Notes: generated by a model not told the origin, from the sequence alone. DNA of 64,000 bases from JAPPFW01 sp965231815 (GCA_965231815.1 OZ246890.1:496001-560000), one strand, 5' to 3'. Counted from the first letter of the stretch, positions 15,882 to 25,068 are shown. Program-made: numbers and translations.

Positions 15882-16886
15882 GTGTACGGACCAAGACGAC
15901 GACGATTGTCGCCCTGGTGGTGGTTGGCGGCGGGCACCGCTCTTCTGGTGGGAGCGGCCCTGCTGGTAAACAGTCTGGGGACGCAAGCACGCCGAGAAGC
16001 GGCCTTTCTCGACGCTACCCGAACCTTGTCCAACGAGGTCGTCCAACTGGCGGCCGGATTCGATCGGTTGGTCGGCGCCGACTTGCTTACCGTAACCCGC
16101 CCCGACTTCGAGGCGTTGATGACCCGGTTAGGTGAGCAGTTGAACGACCACCTCGGCGACTTGGCCGAGGTGGACACACCGGAATCCGCCCAGGTAGCAG
16201 GTGAAATCCTCGGCCTGGCCTTCGAGTCTTGGTCAGCCGGGGTTGACGAGTTCCGCTCAGCCGTAGCAGGTATCGCTGACGACCCTGCGAGCATGGAACC
16301 GGTAGACGACCTCGGTGGGGCAATCGTGCTGTTGCGGATAGGGGATCTACTGTATGGTCGTTTCCTGGACCGCGTTGCCGGGATGGTCGCCGAGTCGGAT
16401 GTAGCCATCGGGGGATTCCAGAGCATCGTGTTCGTTAGCGACCGCCGGGATCTGTCCAACGCTACAGGCCTGGCACGAACGGTCCGCGACAACGCCGAGA
16501 TCGGAGTTCGCCGGGATGTGGCCATCCTCCAGATCGTGTTCGAACCGCTGCCGTCAGGCGGCATCGGAGACGGGGGAGAGATCATCTTCCCCGCCACCGA
16601 ACTGCTGTGGTTCAGCGCGGTCATCCGCAACCTGGGCAGTGTTGATCAGGAGAAGCTACAGGTCACCGCCGAGGTTCGGTCGGCAGACGGCGAGGTGGGC
16701 GCTATCGACGTGAGCGAGCCGGTTGATCTGGCGGCGGGAGAGACCGGTACGGTGGAGTTTCCACCTTTCGCGGTCCTGCCCGGAACGAGCTATGAGATCT
16801 CTTTCGACCTCAGCGCCGTCGACGACGAGTTGGAACTGGGCGACAACGGTTGGGAGTCCTCCATACGGATCAACCCCTCTGGTTGA
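15882..16886 (+). CDS. Membrane-anchored extracytoplasmic protein, unknown
   Basis: The 334-residue product has one N-terminal helix (about residues 11-31) after a very basic start, a helical region (about 35-190), and a C-terminal beta-rich region (about 225-334) with VIRNLGSVDQE and VEFPPFAVLPGTSY. That C-terminal part resembles a CARDB-type or Ig-like domain. It begins 7 bp after the molybdopterin oxidoreductase gene, so the two are an operon and may share a role at the cell surface. GTG at 15882 is the start. No enzyme motif is visible. Confidence 0.6.
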   Translation: MYGPRRRRLSPWWWLAAGTALLVGAALLVNSLGTQARREAAFLDATRTLSNEVVQLAAGFDRLVGADLLTVTRPDFEALMTRLGEQLNDHLGDLAEVDTPESAQVAGEILGLAFESWSAGVDEFRSAVAGIADDPASMEPVDDLGGAIVLLRIGDLLYGRFLDRVAGMVAESDVAIGGFQSIVFVSDRRDLSNATGLARTVRDNAEIGVRRDVAILQIVFEPLPSGGIGDGGEIIFPATELLWFSAVIRNLGSVDQEKLQVTAEVRSADGEVGAIDVSEPVDLAAGETGTVEFPPFAVLPGTSYEISFDLSAVDDELELGDNGWESSIRINPSG

Positions 16887-16992
16887 CATCCGGCGACGGA
16901 CGGCACGATCAAGCGTGTCGGTGCGGACCGAGTGATATCGGCGGGATCGGCGCCCCACACGTTGTAGATCGGTCCGACGGTAGAATGGTTGA

Positions 16993-18246
16993 ATGATCGA
17001 CGTTTCGATTCTCAGAGAGCATCCCGAGGTGCTGGAGGGTTCGTTGGCTCGACGCGGCCTGTCGTCGGATCTGGCAACCTTGCGCGGGCTGGACGAGGAG
17101 CGCCGCACAACGCGGATTGCCGCTGAATCGATACGCTACGAGCAGAAGACCCTGGGCCGGCGGATTGCCCGCCTGCAAGGCGACGACAAGCGAGACGCTA
17201 TCGCCAAGGCGCGGGAACTTGCATCTCGCTACGGGACGGCGTTATCCAAAGCGGACGAACTGGACGAACAGTTCCGAAAGGAGTGGGTGCGCATCCCCAA
17301 CCTCGCGCATCCGACCGCCGCGGATGGCCTCACGGAGGAGGACAGCGCGGAGTTCAAGCGCTGGGGTGAGCTACCGGACCACACCTTCTCGCCGAAGGAC
17401 CATCGGGAAATCGGCGCCGCCCTGGGAATGATCGACATGGAACGAGCCGCCAAGGTATCAGGTAGCCGGTTCGGGTACTTGACCGGACCGGCGGTGATTA
17501 TCGAGTTCGGATTGGTTCGAATGGCGCTCGACTTCCTGGGATCCCATGATTTCGTGCCGGTGGTACCGCCGGTGCTGGTCCGCGAACACGCACTGTTCGG
17601 CACAGGTTTCTTTCCGGACGATGATCAGCAGGTGTATGAACTGCCCAGGGATGATCTGTACCTGATCGGCACTTCAGAGGTGGCGCTGGCGGCTTACCAC
17701 GCCGACGAGATACTGGAAGAGGACGACCTTCCTCTCCGGTACGTGGGCTTCTCCAGTTGTTTCCGCCGAGAAGCCGGAGCGGCCGGCAAGGACACGTCGG
17801 GACTGTTCAGGGTTCATCAGTTCGACAAAGTGGAGATGTTCTCGTTTTGCCATCCCGACCGGTCCTGGGACGAGCATGAACTCCTCCTGTCGCTCGAGGA
17901 GGAACTGGTCCGATCCCTCGAGATTCCATACCGGGTGGTCAACGTGGCGGCGGGGGACTTGGGCGCTTCGGCCGCCAAAAAGTACGACATCGAGGCATGG
18001 ATTCCCTCCCAGGGGAGGTTCAGGGAGATCACCTCGTGCTCTAACACCACCGACTACCAGAGCAGGCGCCTCCGGATCCGGTTCAGGTCGAAGTCGGGTA
18101 ACCAACTGATCCATACACTTAACGGAACCGCCATTGCGGTTGGGCGGATCCTGATCGCGTTGCTGGAGAACCACCAGCAGGCCGACGGCTCCTTTGCCGT
18201 GCCTGCTGCGCTGCGGCCCTACGTAGGTTTCGATCAGGTTGCATGA
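16993..18246 (+). CDS. serS: Seryl-tRNA synthetase
   Basis: The 417-residue protein has the full class II layout: an N-terminal two-helix coiled-coil arm that grips the long variable arm of tRNA-Ser (about residues 25-105), motif 2 with FSSCFRREAGAAGKDTSGLFR (about 252-272) and motif 3 with LNGTAIAVGRILIALLEN (about 375-392). TSEVAL and FREITSCSNTTDYQ are the serine-site elements. It lies in the same 9-kb stretch as four tRNA-Ser genes, among them those for UCG and GGA-read codons nearby. It overlaps the next gene by 8 bp. Confidence 0.97.
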   Translation: MIDVSILREHPEVLEGSLARRGLSSDLATLRGLDEERRTTRIAAESIRYEQKTLGRRIARLQGDDKRDAIAKARELASRYGTALSKADELDEQFRKEWVRIPNLAHPTAADGLTEEDSAEFKRWGELPDHTFSPKDHREIGAALGMIDMERAAKVSGSRFGYLTGPAVIIEFGLVRMALDFLGSHDFVPVVPPVLVREHALFGTGFFPDDDQQVYELPRDDLYLIGTSEVALAAYHADEILEEDDLPLRYVGFSSCFRREAGAAGKDTSGLFRVHQFDKVEMFSFCHPDRSWDEHELLLSLEEELVRSLEIPYRVVNVAAGDLGASAAKKYDIEAWIPSQGRFREITSCSNTTDYQSRRLRIRFRSKSGNQLIHTLNGTAIAVGRILIALLENHQQADGSFAVPAALRPYVGFDQVA

Positions 18247-18898
18247 CCCCCCGTCGGGGGGAACGCCCCGACGAGCCCCGGACGCCATCTTTGCCCGAAT
18301 CGCTAGCCGTTATGACCTGCTCAACCGGGTGCTGGCCTTAGGGAGGGATCAAGCCTGGCGAAAATCGGTTATCGAGCGCCTCCCTCCCGGGCGCATTCTC
18401 GATCTGGGCGCCGGCACCGGCGCCGCACATCCTCTGTTCGGGGAACGTCAGGTGATAGCCCTCGATCCGGTACCCGGGATGCTCGCGCTGAATCGTTCCC
18501 GAGTTCGGGTTGTCGGGGTGGGGGAATCGTTGCCCTTTGCCGATCAGGCCTTCGACGCGGTGTTTTCGGCCTTCGTGTTCCGCAACCTCGATTCCGTATC
18601 GGAGACCCTTGCCGAGATCCGGCGAGTGCTCCGTCCTGGTGGGTCCCTCGGGATAGTGGATCTGGGTCGTCCTCGCCGGAGATTGTTAGCCACCGTGCAT
18701 CGAGCCGGCTCCGCGATGGTGGTCCCGCTAGCCGGACGGTTCATCGGGGCAGCCGCCGAGTACCGGTACCTGCATCGGTCGCTGGATAAGCTACCGCCAC
18801 CGGAGGAACTCTATCTTGACGGTCCTCTGAGGCTGGAGGAACTCTGGAGGATGGGACCCCTCGGTTTCGTGTATGGGGCGATTCTGATCAATGGCTAG
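18239..18898 (+). CDS. UbiE/MenG-like SAM-dependent methyltransferase
   Basis: The 219-residue protein has a SYDLLNRVLALG-like start (SRYDLLNRVLALGRDQAWRK), the SAM-binding loop ILDLGAGTGAA (motif I), and the FRNLDSVSETLAEIRRVLRPGG stretch (motifs II-III). This is the pattern of UbiE/MenG enzymes that methylate demethylmenaquinone. It is slightly short in the C-terminal part relative to typical MenG, so a related quinone or other methyltransferase cannot be excluded. Its ATG lies inside the serS tail, showing translational coupling. Confidence 0.72.
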   Translation: MHDPPSGGTPRRAPDAIFARIASRYDLLNRVLALGRDQAWRKSVIERLPPGRILDLGAGTGAAHPLFGERQVIALDPVPGMLALNRSRVRVVGVGESLPFADQAFDAVFSAFVFRNLDSVSETLAEIRRVLRPGGSLGIVDLGRPRRRLLATVHRAGSAMVVPLAGRFIGAAAEYRYLHRSLDKLPPPEELYLDGPLRLEELWRMGPLGFVYGAILING

Positions 18899-19103
18899 CG
18901 CTTATTGTCGATATTCTCGACACGCCGAGGCGTGAATCACGTCCGTAGGCGCGGACCACCTCAACCAAATCGGCGACGCAATATAAGTTCGTATACACCG
19001 TCGCCGAACCACCTCCTGATGAACATCAGCGGGCGAGCCATTGTGCCCTTCACGTAGCAACCGAGGACGCCCGACCTCCTCGGTGACGGGTGAGCGCCGG
19101 GGG

Positions 19104-19194
19104 CGGAGGGGGTGGGATTCGAACCCACGAGGGAGTGCAAACTCCCTACGGCATTTCGAGTGCCGCGCACTAGGCCAGACTATGCGACCCCTCC
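19104..19194 (-). tRNA. tRNA-Ser (CGA)
   Basis: The acceptor stem GGAGGGG pairs with CCCCTCC, the anticodon loop is CTCGAAA with anticodon CGA, there is a long variable arm and a normal T-arm GTTCGAATC. CCA is not encoded. Confidence 0.93.
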
Positions 19195-19260
19195 GGAGTG
19201 TTTGGATTGTACCGTGAACAGGAATATGGCGGGACCGGGAGCATCCGGTTGGCTCCGACT

Positions 19261-19716
19261 TCAGGAGGGGCGGAGCCTCGAGAAGAAGTCCGTTAGGAGA
19301 GCGGAGCACTCGGTTTCCAATACCCCGGCCACCAGTTCTATCCGGTGGTTGAGACGACGATCCTGAGGAATGTTGTAGAGGCTCCACGCCGCTCCTGCCT
19401 TGAGGTCGGCCGTTCCGTACACGATCCGCTTCAGCCGCGCTTGCACCGCCGCGCCGGCGCACATAACGCACGGCTCCAAGGTTACAACCAGTGTATGGCC
19501 TGCCAGCCGCCAACTCCCATTGCGGCGGGCAGCCCCCGAGAGGACGAGGAGTTCCGCATGGGCGGTGGGATCCTGCCGCTCTTCCCGGCGGTTGTGGTCT
19601 GCTCCAACAAGAACACCGTCGGCGTCCAGAAGCACCGCCCCCACCGGGACGTCTTCATGCGAAGGCGCGCGCGCCGCTTCGGCGAGGGCGACCTCCATCC
19701 ACCGTGTCCAGGACAT
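19261..19716 (-). CDS. tadA: tRNA-specific adenosine deaminase
   Basis: The 151-residue protein has the cytidine/adenosine deaminase zinc site: HAELLVL (His and catalytic Glu, about residue 53) and PCVMCAGAAVQARL (two zinc cysteines, about 82-95). TadA converts A34 to inosine in tRNA-Arg(ACG), and that tRNA gene is present in this window at 31348. The product is of normal length. It lies immediately downstream of the SRP RNA gene on the same strand. Confidence 0.92.
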   Translation of the reverse strand: MSWTRWMEVALAEAARAPSHEDVPVGAVLLDADGVLVGADHNRREERQDPTAHAELLVLSGAARRNGSWRLAGHTLVVTLEPCVMCAGAAVQARLKRIVYGTADLKAGAAWSLYNIPQDRRLNHRIELVAGVLETECSALLTDFFSRLRPS

Positions 19717-19805
19717 CTAGTAACCGCCTACCAGGACAGATTGCAGCCGTGCAGCTTGCCGTCGAATGTGGCACCCGTGGCGCTAGCCGGTCGCCTGCTC
19801 GGGCC

Positions 19806-19900
19806 CGGCGCCCCTACGGCGCCCGGAACGAATCGCTTAGGGCTGCTTCCTCCCGGACCTGACCCGGTTCACGATGGTTCCGCCGCGTAGGACCCGGCCG
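19806..19900 (-). ncRNA. ffs: Signal recognition particle RNA (4.5S-type)
   Basis: The minus strand carries GGTCAGGTCCGGGAGGAAGC followed by AGCC (about 19841-19864), the conserved domain IV tip with the GGAA-type loop. The flanks pair: CCTACG (19891-19886) with CGTAGG (about 19818-19813), and GGAA with TTCC nearer the tip, which makes one long hairpin. Boundaries are approximate. It forms the ribonucleoprotein with Ffh that targets membrane proteins. Confidence 0.85.
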
Positions 19901-20104
19901 TCATCACCACGTGCCGACCGCGTACCAAAAGAACCAACGCCCTTCGGCAGGCATTCCGCCCCGCATGTAGAGGATTTCGGGCTACAGGACACCCCTAACG
20001 CCCCGCGTAGCACGGCCGCCCACAGATCCTAGTCCGTTCCACATCCATCTACGAGAAGGCGATTGCGCTTGGCTATCTATGAACTTCTAAACTCGGGCGC
20101 CGTA

Positions 20105-20197
20105 GGAGGGATCGCATAGTCTGGCCTAGTGCGCACGCCTGGAAAGCGTGTTGGCGTTTACCGCGCCACGTGGGTTCGAATCCCACTCCCTCCGCCA
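20105..20197 (+). tRNA. tRNA-Ser (GGA)
   Basis: The acceptor stem GGAGGGA pairs with TCCCTCC, the anticodon loop CTGGAAA gives GGA, there is a long variable arm and a T-arm GTTCGAATC. CCA is encoded at 20195-20197. Confidence 0.93.
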
Positions 20198-20408
20198 GAT
20201 AAGTTCCGCCAGATAAGTCACGTATGCCCTCCCCGTCCTTACGGAAGTCGTCGTCCAGGATCTCGCCGGACAGATCTTGTATTCAATCGATTGCAGAACG
20301 TCGCTCAGCCGGGTCTTCAGAACCACCGACCCGTAGTACGTCCGTTCCGAGCCCTCCACATGCGGGGCAATACCAGGGCAGTAGGCACCTTCCAACCGAG
20401 TCCTTCAA

Positions 20409-20424
20409 ACCACTTAAAAGTGGT
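20409..20424. repeat. 7-bp inverted repeat with AA centre
   Basis: ACCACTT and AAGTGGT flank AA. It lies downstream of the two-gene DUF4365 operon (which is read leftward) and could end its transcript or serve as an operator. No T tract follows in either direction. Confidence 0.3.
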
Positions 20425-20448
20425 ATCCTCTACGGGATTTCGTCACAC

Positions 20449-20475
20449 CCGCCCTCGGAGGACCGCCGCGGGCGG
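20449..20475 (-). terminator. Hairpin directly after the unknown-protein gene
   Basis: CCGCCC (20449-20454) and GGGCGG (20470-20475) pair around a 15-base loop, starting 10 bp past the stop codon of the leftward gene. The position suits a terminator, but there is no U tract. Confidence 0.35.
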
Positions 20476-20484
20476 ACTCGACCA

Positions 20485-21612
20485 TCAGTACTCCGGCTCG
20501 TCATCCCGAAGGACCTCCTTGAGCTGCGGATTCAGCAACCGCCATCGCTGGGCCATTCGCTCGAGATCTCCCGTCAACACCACCGGGACCCGATCCTTGT
20601 GGGCCTGAACGACTTGTTCGTAGTCCTGTCGCTCTAGGGACGCCGTTACCGATCGAAGTTTTCTGTCGATAGACTTGGTGGCCAGACGGATCGTGCCGTC
20701 CTCTTCTGCCTCCGCGCGCGTCAGCAGCCGAACATAGCCGATGAGACGAACATCTGGCCGCGGCGCACGCTCCTTAAGCGAGCGGGCGGCTTCACTCAGG
20801 AGAAAAGCATCCGCCCGACCGAACCGAACAACGGGCCGCGGCACCGTCAGCGGTCGAGTACGTGCCCACAACACATTCACATCTAGTCGCGGAAATCGGC
20901 TAATGATCCGGACCAAGGCTTCGCACATATTGGCGCTCACACCACTCTCTAGCGCCTCCAGGAACGCACCTTCATCTCCCGCGGCCGTTCGTTCCACCGC
21001 ATCGCGCGCCGCGGCCAGGGCCTCCATTAAGCGCAACGTCAGGCGCCGCTCAATCGGCGCATCTTGATCGTCGGGGACCGGGAAAAGAGTGAGTGTCGGC
21101 GAGATGGCCGGCGTCAACAGCGTCACTACGAAGCTGCCCTGATCCGTCTGTCCTAGACGAACACGTTCCATCAGATCTGCCGCATCTCGATTCGCTCCCG
21201 CGCGATAGACCGGTTTTAGTTCGCCGAGGGAACATGCGGCCGCCAGCAACATGTCATGCACACCGCCAATAAGGTCCACGCCGTGGTTCAAAGCTATGCT
21301 GCCGTCTTCGCTCTCACCTGCCCGGACGCGAACTACGTCACGGTCAGCGGTCACGAGCGAGCGATACACGGTCAACTCGTCCTGCTGAGCAACCTTCGCA
21401 AACATGTCGATCAACGACGACACCACGCTCGCGTAGTCGCCGAGGCGCTCTGTACGCGGGACGATGATCTCTGGAAGCTCCTCACCGGTGTAAACATCCG
21501 AGTGCACGCGGTACTGCTCTTGCCGGCGCCATCCCGCGGACCGGGCGTACGCCGACAGGGCAGCCGGCGAAACTGCCAACAGCGTATCCCGGTCGTTAAT
21601 ACTGACTTTCAT
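20485..21612 (-). CDS. Unknown 375-residue protein coupled to a DUF4365-type nuclease
   Basis: The protein is soluble, 375 residues, with alternating helical and strand-like segments and many Arg, Asp and Glu residues. I see no known motif. It overlaps the upstream gene as ATGA at 21612, so its translation depends on that gene. The upstream neighbour is a nuclease-like protein and before that comes the tail of an hsdS gene, so this is a candidate defence component associated with a type I restriction locus. Its G+C at third positions is lower than in housekeeping genes. Function is unknown. Confidence 0.7.
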   Translation of the reverse strand: MKVSINDRDTLLAVSPAALSAYARSAGWRRQEQYRVHSDVYTGEELPEIIVPRTERLGDYASVVSSLIDMFAKVAQQDELTVYRSLVTADRDVVRVRAGESEDGSIALNHGVDLIGGVHDMLLAAACSLGELKPVYRAGANRDAADLMERVRLGQTDQGSFVVTLLTPAISPTLTLFPVPDDQDAPIERRLTLRLMEALAAARDAVERTAAGDEGAFLEALESGVSANMCEALVRIISRFPRLDVNVLWARTRPLTVPRPVVRFGRADAFLLSEAARSLKERAPRPDVRLIGYVRLLTRAEAEEDGTIRLATKSIDRKLRSVTASLERQDYEQVVQAHKDRVPVVLTGDLERMAQRWRLLNPQLKEVLRDDEPEY

Positions 21613-22112
21613 CAGATTACTCCCGTCCTGGAACGTTCCATCAAGTCTTGCAGGACCTCAACATCGAGTACGTTCCGTTCCGGAATACGAACCGTAATCG
21701 ACTCCTGACCGACTACCTCGTCGTGGTCCCGCTGTAAACTCAGCCAGTAGGCCCGACGCCGGAGCACGAGCTTTTCGCTCTGCACGGTCATCCACCTCCG
21801 TTCGTTCGTCGGAAGCTCCAACACTACGAGCAATCGGGGCGTCTGCGTATCTTCGCTAAGATCGCGGTAGTTCTTGATGCTCAACCGAAATGGCAGCAAA
21901 CCATCTCGCGGTTCGGCGATATTCGTCGCAGCCTTCAACTGCAGGTCAAGGGCTGGCCGAAGCGGCCCGCCTCCATGAATTCGCAGATCGACGCTATCCC
22001 GGTCTGGCTCCGGCGCCGAAGTGGCATATCCAGCATGTGCTGCCAGAGCCTTGACATACACCCGAGACAACGCCTCTTTGCGGTCCGGGCAGCTCAGCAG
22101 TGTACTCATCAT
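21612..22112 (-). CDS. DUF4365-like PD-(D/E)XK nuclease-fold protein
   Basis: The 166-residue protein has DSVDLRIHG followed by LDLQLKAAT (about residues 40-64), the D...QxK arrangement of the restriction-endonuclease-like fold seen in DUF4365 proteins. A later segment, PRLLVVLELPTNERRW, fits the same domain. The family is common in defence islands and is often fused or linked to other effector domains. Its ATG overlaps the stop of the hsdS remnant (ATGA, 22112-22109) and its own stop overlaps the next start, giving a three-gene coupled unit. Confidence 0.65.
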   Translation of the reverse strand: MMSTLLSCPDRKEALSRVYVKALAAHAGYATSAPEPDRDSVDLRIHGGGPLRPALDLQLKAATNIAEPRDGLLPFRLSIKNYRDLSEDTQTPRLLVVLELPTNERRWMTVQSEKLVLRRRAYWLSLQRDHDEVVGQESITVRIPERNVLDVEVLQDLMERSRTGVI

Positions 22113-22249
22113 GTGCTTGCCCCAACCAGCCTCTCAGCATCCGGAACACGGATCTCGCCAGAAACAAGCTTGGGAAGCAGTGTATCCCGAAGAATAGCCA
22201 ACGTGAAGGCCCCCTTTGTTGGCGAGTACTGAAATTCACCCAGAGTCGA
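22109..22249 (-). pseudogene. hsdS: Type I restriction specificity subunit (HsdS), last 46 codons
   Basis: The frame ends TLAILRDTLLPKLVSGEIRV followed by PDAERLVGAST and a stop, the typical C-terminus of HsdS. An in-frame stop lies just upstream at 22250-22252 and no more of the gene is visible; the rest has been replaced by unrelated fragments. The stop overlaps the start of the DUF4365-like gene. Confidence 0.7.
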
Positions 22250-22265
22250 TCATCTAATTCCCCAC

Positions 22266-22374
22266 CCCGGGTGTGTTGGTGAGTCTAGTTCGCGCCTCCT
22301 TTCGGCCGGTGTTTTCGTGCCCGGGGCGTGGTAGGCGCGAAGCCGGTAGCTGTCGCCTGTGATAGTGAGCTTCG
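22266..22374 (-). pseudogene. Possible IstB-like C-terminal fragment
   Basis: The minus strand reads LTITGDSYRLRAYHAPGTK, reminiscent of the end of IS21-type IstB ATPases. Only about 35 codons are present and the match is from memory of the pattern, so this is weak. Confidence 0.25.
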
Positions 22375-22381
22375 CTCAGAT

Positions 22382-22593
22382 CCGGGTCGTGTCACGGTCG
22401 AGATCCGCGAGGCCGGCGGGGATACCCGAGGCGTCGCATCGTTTCGATGATGGTCCGATGCGCCGGTACGTAGAATCAGCCCGGGGCGAGCTGGTCGAAC
22501 ACGTCGTCGGCTGCCTGGGCGGAGTGCAGTAGCGCGCCGATCACCGACTCTTCCGCTTCTGTGTTGTGGAGTAGCAGTCGTCGGTCTGGTGGA
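22382..22593 (-). pseudogene. Replicative helicase DnaB, N-terminal fragment
   Basis: The minus strand reads NTEAEESVIGALLHSAQAAD, then a stop codon within what should be a DFY motif, then FYVPAHRTIIETMRRL and, in another frame, GLADLDRDTTR. This order matches the N-terminal domain of DnaB-type helicases. The fragment is out of frame and short; it probably derives from a phage or plasmid copy. Confidence 0.55.
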
Positions 22594-22608
22594 CGTTTAT
22601 GAGTCCCC

Positions 22609-23190
22609 TTAGGATGTGTCCTGCGCGAATTGCAGTTTGCTGCGGAGGGCGTGTCCCCGGGAGTAGTTCCATAGGCTTTCGTGGTGGAGTCTTCCGACCA
22701 CGATTCCCGGGTGAATTCCGACGGACGCTGCGAAGGCCTTCACGTCAGCCGCGGTTCTGAGCCGGCGCAATTCATCAGCATGGTTTGGGGGAATAAGGAA
22801 GGTTTGGGCGAATTGATCAGCCTTCCGTTCTTCTGGCGAGTCTTTGGTGTTTCCGCTGAGAAAGATGGGTCGTTTCGTCTGGTCGAGAATGTGGCCGGCT
22901 TCGTGGAAGAACGAGAACCAGAATATGTCAGCCCACTTGCCCCGAATGCTGAGCTGGATGAGTCCCTTTTTCGGACTTAGCCAGCGTGCAGCACCGTTGG
23001 TCCGGGCTCCATTCACCTCGGGTACGGCGACGAAAGCGATGCCCGCGCTAGCGCTAGCTCGACCAGCTCGGGTTGCCAAACGGTGGGATCGCCCACTCGC
23101 GTGAGGTCGCGTACCCGCCGCAGGACCTCCCTGAACCTTGATGGGTTCCATGGTGCGCAATCGATCTCGCCCATCCGCAACCAGACCGCA
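22609..23190 (-). pseudogene. ImmA/IrrE metallopeptidase domain protein, N-terminally lost and frameshifted
   Basis: The C-terminal part has the zinc protease site FFHEAGHIL (about 22880-22900) and the helical tail ADQFAQTFLIPP typical of ImmA/IrrE proteins that follow an XRE-type HTH domain (HigA-like antitoxins). The upstream part, FREVLRRVRDLTRVGDPTVW, lies in another frame; the shift occurs at a duplicated GCTAGC near 23050. No HTH domain remains, because the adjoining sequence belongs to the phytanoyl-CoA dioxygenase gene. It is probably dead. Confidence 0.6.
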
Positions 23191-23213
23191 ATCGAACTTG
23201 CAGACCCAGCCGT

Positions 23214-24203
23214 TCAGGCGCAGAGAGGTTGCAGGGCGTTGGCCTCCCAGCGGGCGTTTAGCTGCATGGGCGTCGTACCGTTGGCGATCCGGTCCCTGGC
23301 GTCCCACCAGAGGTCGGCCCACTCGGCGGGATCGTTGATCACCGCCTCGGGATGGTCTCGGCTCCGGGCCACGAATCCGGGGAAGACAGAGCGGCCGGTG
23401 GGTTCGCCGATCGGCTGATAGCGCAGGTCAAAGCTCCACCGGATATCGTCGCTCTCGTTGTCCAGCGATCCGTGTTCGGTCATCTTGTGAAGCAGCACCG
23501 CCCCACCGGCTCGCACCTCCATGGGGATAACCCGGTCCCCGTCGATGATCGACTCGGGGATGTAGATCTCGGCGGGGAGTATCTTGCCGGGACAATGCAG
23601 GGTCAACTCCTCACGATGGCTGCCCCGCTCGACAATCAGGCAGCCGTTCTCGATGGTGGCGTCGGTGATAGCCAGCCATACGGTCAGCATGTCGGTCTCG
23701 TCGGCTTCGGGGTCGATGACGGCCGAGTCCTGGTGCCACAGGGTGGCGGCGATGTTGGCGTCGAGAACCGCGCTTTCCAGATGCCGGGCGGGCGGCTTGA
23801 TCCGGGTGTGCTGGACCGGGTTGGAGTAGATCTCCGGTCCGATGACCGACTCCACGATGTCTAGGAGGCGCGGGTTCGTGAGCAGGCGAAACACCTCGGG
23901 TCCGGCGTTCATCGTATGCGAAGGGTCCAGTTCGTCGAGCAACGGCAGGGAGATGTCGAGATGCTGGTAGAGGTCGTACATGTCGTCGAGTTGCCGCATT
24001 GCCTCGATGTACTTCTCGGAAAACGTGGCGCCGGTGAGCGGTCTTACCTTCCCCTGGTCGGCGAGATCCTTCGACACACGATCGATAATTTCCCTGTATT
24101 CGGCTTCGATGGCCACTATGTCCGCTTCGTCGAGAACGTCTTCGACGACCAGGTAACCATCGTCGTGGAATCGATCTAGCTGTTCGGTGGTCAGTCCGGC
24201 CAT
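23214..24203 (-). CDS. Phytanoyl-CoA dioxygenase family protein
   Basis: The 329-residue protein shows the double-stranded beta-helix Fe(II)/2-oxoglutarate fold. LWHQDSAVIDPEADETD (about residues 160-176) holds the HxD metal pair, a later GGAVLLHKMTEHGS (about 255-270) holds the second His, and WSFDLRYQP follows with an Arg for 2-oxoglutarate. The ATG follows AGGAGGT. Members hydroxylate diverse substrates; these genes are abundant in some marine actinobacteria. The substrate is unknown. It is flanked by a broken ImmA gene and by tRNA genes. Confidence 0.88.
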   Translation of the reverse strand: MAGLTTEQLDRFHDDGYLVVEDVLDEADIVAIEAEYREIIDRVSKDLADQGKVRPLTGATFSEKYIEAMRQLDDMYDLYQHLDISLPLLDELDPSHTMNAGPEVFRLLTNPRLLDIVESVIGPEIYSNPVQHTRIKPPARHLESAVLDANIAATLWHQDSAVIDPEADETDMLTVWLAITDATIENGCLIVERGSHREELTLHCPGKILPAEIYIPESIIDGDRVIPMEVRAGGAVLLHKMTEHGSLDNESDDIRWSFDLRYQPIGEPTGRSVFPGFVARSRDHPEAVINDPAEWADLWWDARDRIANGTTPMQLNARWEANALQPLCA

Positions 24204-24393
24204 CCTGTCACCTCCTGCTGTGCCGGTAGGCGCGACTGTATACCTGCCTGAACCGGAAAGGAAGCCCTTTCGGGATGAAATCTCGGCTCAGACGCAGATG
24301 GCGGTCAGGACATTCGGTGGTGGGTGGGCACGGCATATCCCTTCCCAGCCGTGTTAGTTCCAAACGGTTGCAACCTGCGATACTCACAAGACC

Positions 24394-24485
24394 GGAGGGA
24401 TGGCCGAGCGGTCGAAGGCGTCGGTCTTGAAAACCGATAGACCCGGTGACGGGTCTCGTGGGTTCGAATCCCACTCCCTCCGCCA
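24394..24485 (+). tRNA. tRNA-Ser (TGA)
   Basis: Acceptor GGAGGGA/TCCCTCC, anticodon loop CTTGAAA with anticodon TGA, long variable arm, T-arm GTTCGAATC, encoded CCA at 24483-24485. Confidence 0.93.
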
Positions 24486-24592
24486 CCCATCGACCTAAGA
24501 ATGAGGACACAGGTCCCATCAGTGGGAAGCCCTGGCCGGACGGGTCGCCGCACCTCCTAAACCGGATCGCCTCGGCTATTGTGGGGATAGAT

Positions 24593-24686
<94 letters not shown>

Positions 24687-24742
24687 TAAGCTACATAGCC
24701 CTGTTAAAGGGTTGTTTAGCAGATTCGATTATCATATAGGAG

Positions 24743-25039
24743 CTACACTTGCAATACGGAGTTATCCGCTATGCGGAGATCGCCGAAGTGTTCGCACAAT
24801 CGGGCTCCGAAGGTGTCGTGGGGGCGGTACTCGGGAAGCGAGCAGATACCAACAGACGGTTCCTCCCTTCTGGCGACAAGGATCATGGCGTGCTGCACCG
24901 GCTTCAGCAGCAGGGAACCGTCCCAGAAAGTTTCCGGATCAGCCACGACGACAAGACCTTTACTCGGTAAGTGCAGCGAAACCCGGTTGGCTTCGATTGT
25001 CAGATACCGGGTTTTGTCACACCCCGTTGATAGTTTCAT
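24743..25039 (-). CDS. Possible 98-residue protein, unknown
   Basis: The frame from ATG 25039 gives a well-mixed sequence with a hydrophobic core (KGLVVVADPETFWDGSLLLK, then HAMILVARREE) and no low-complexity bias, unlike the competing frames. It is divergent from the 77-residue gene at 25069. No family is recognised and the ribosome binding site is weak, so this could also be a non-coding stretch. Confidence 0.35.
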   Translation of the reverse strand: MKLSTGCDKTRYLTIEANRVSLHLPSKGLVVVADPETFWDGSLLLKPVQHAMILVARREEPSVGICSLPEYRPHDTFGARLCEHFGDLRIADNSVLQV

Positions 25040-25068
25040 TAGGGTAATTGCTATCGGAGGGAGATGTG

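Noticed and set aside
19700..20104. tRNA-Sec gene near the serine tRNA cluster
   Set aside because: All long-variable-arm tRNAs here have Ser or Leu anticodons; none has TCA. The Sec machinery must be elsewhere if it exists.
22440..22500. TGA within the dnaB fragment as a further selenocysteine site
   Set aside because: It replaces a non-cysteine position next to FY and the fragment has other frameshifts, so it is ordinary decay.
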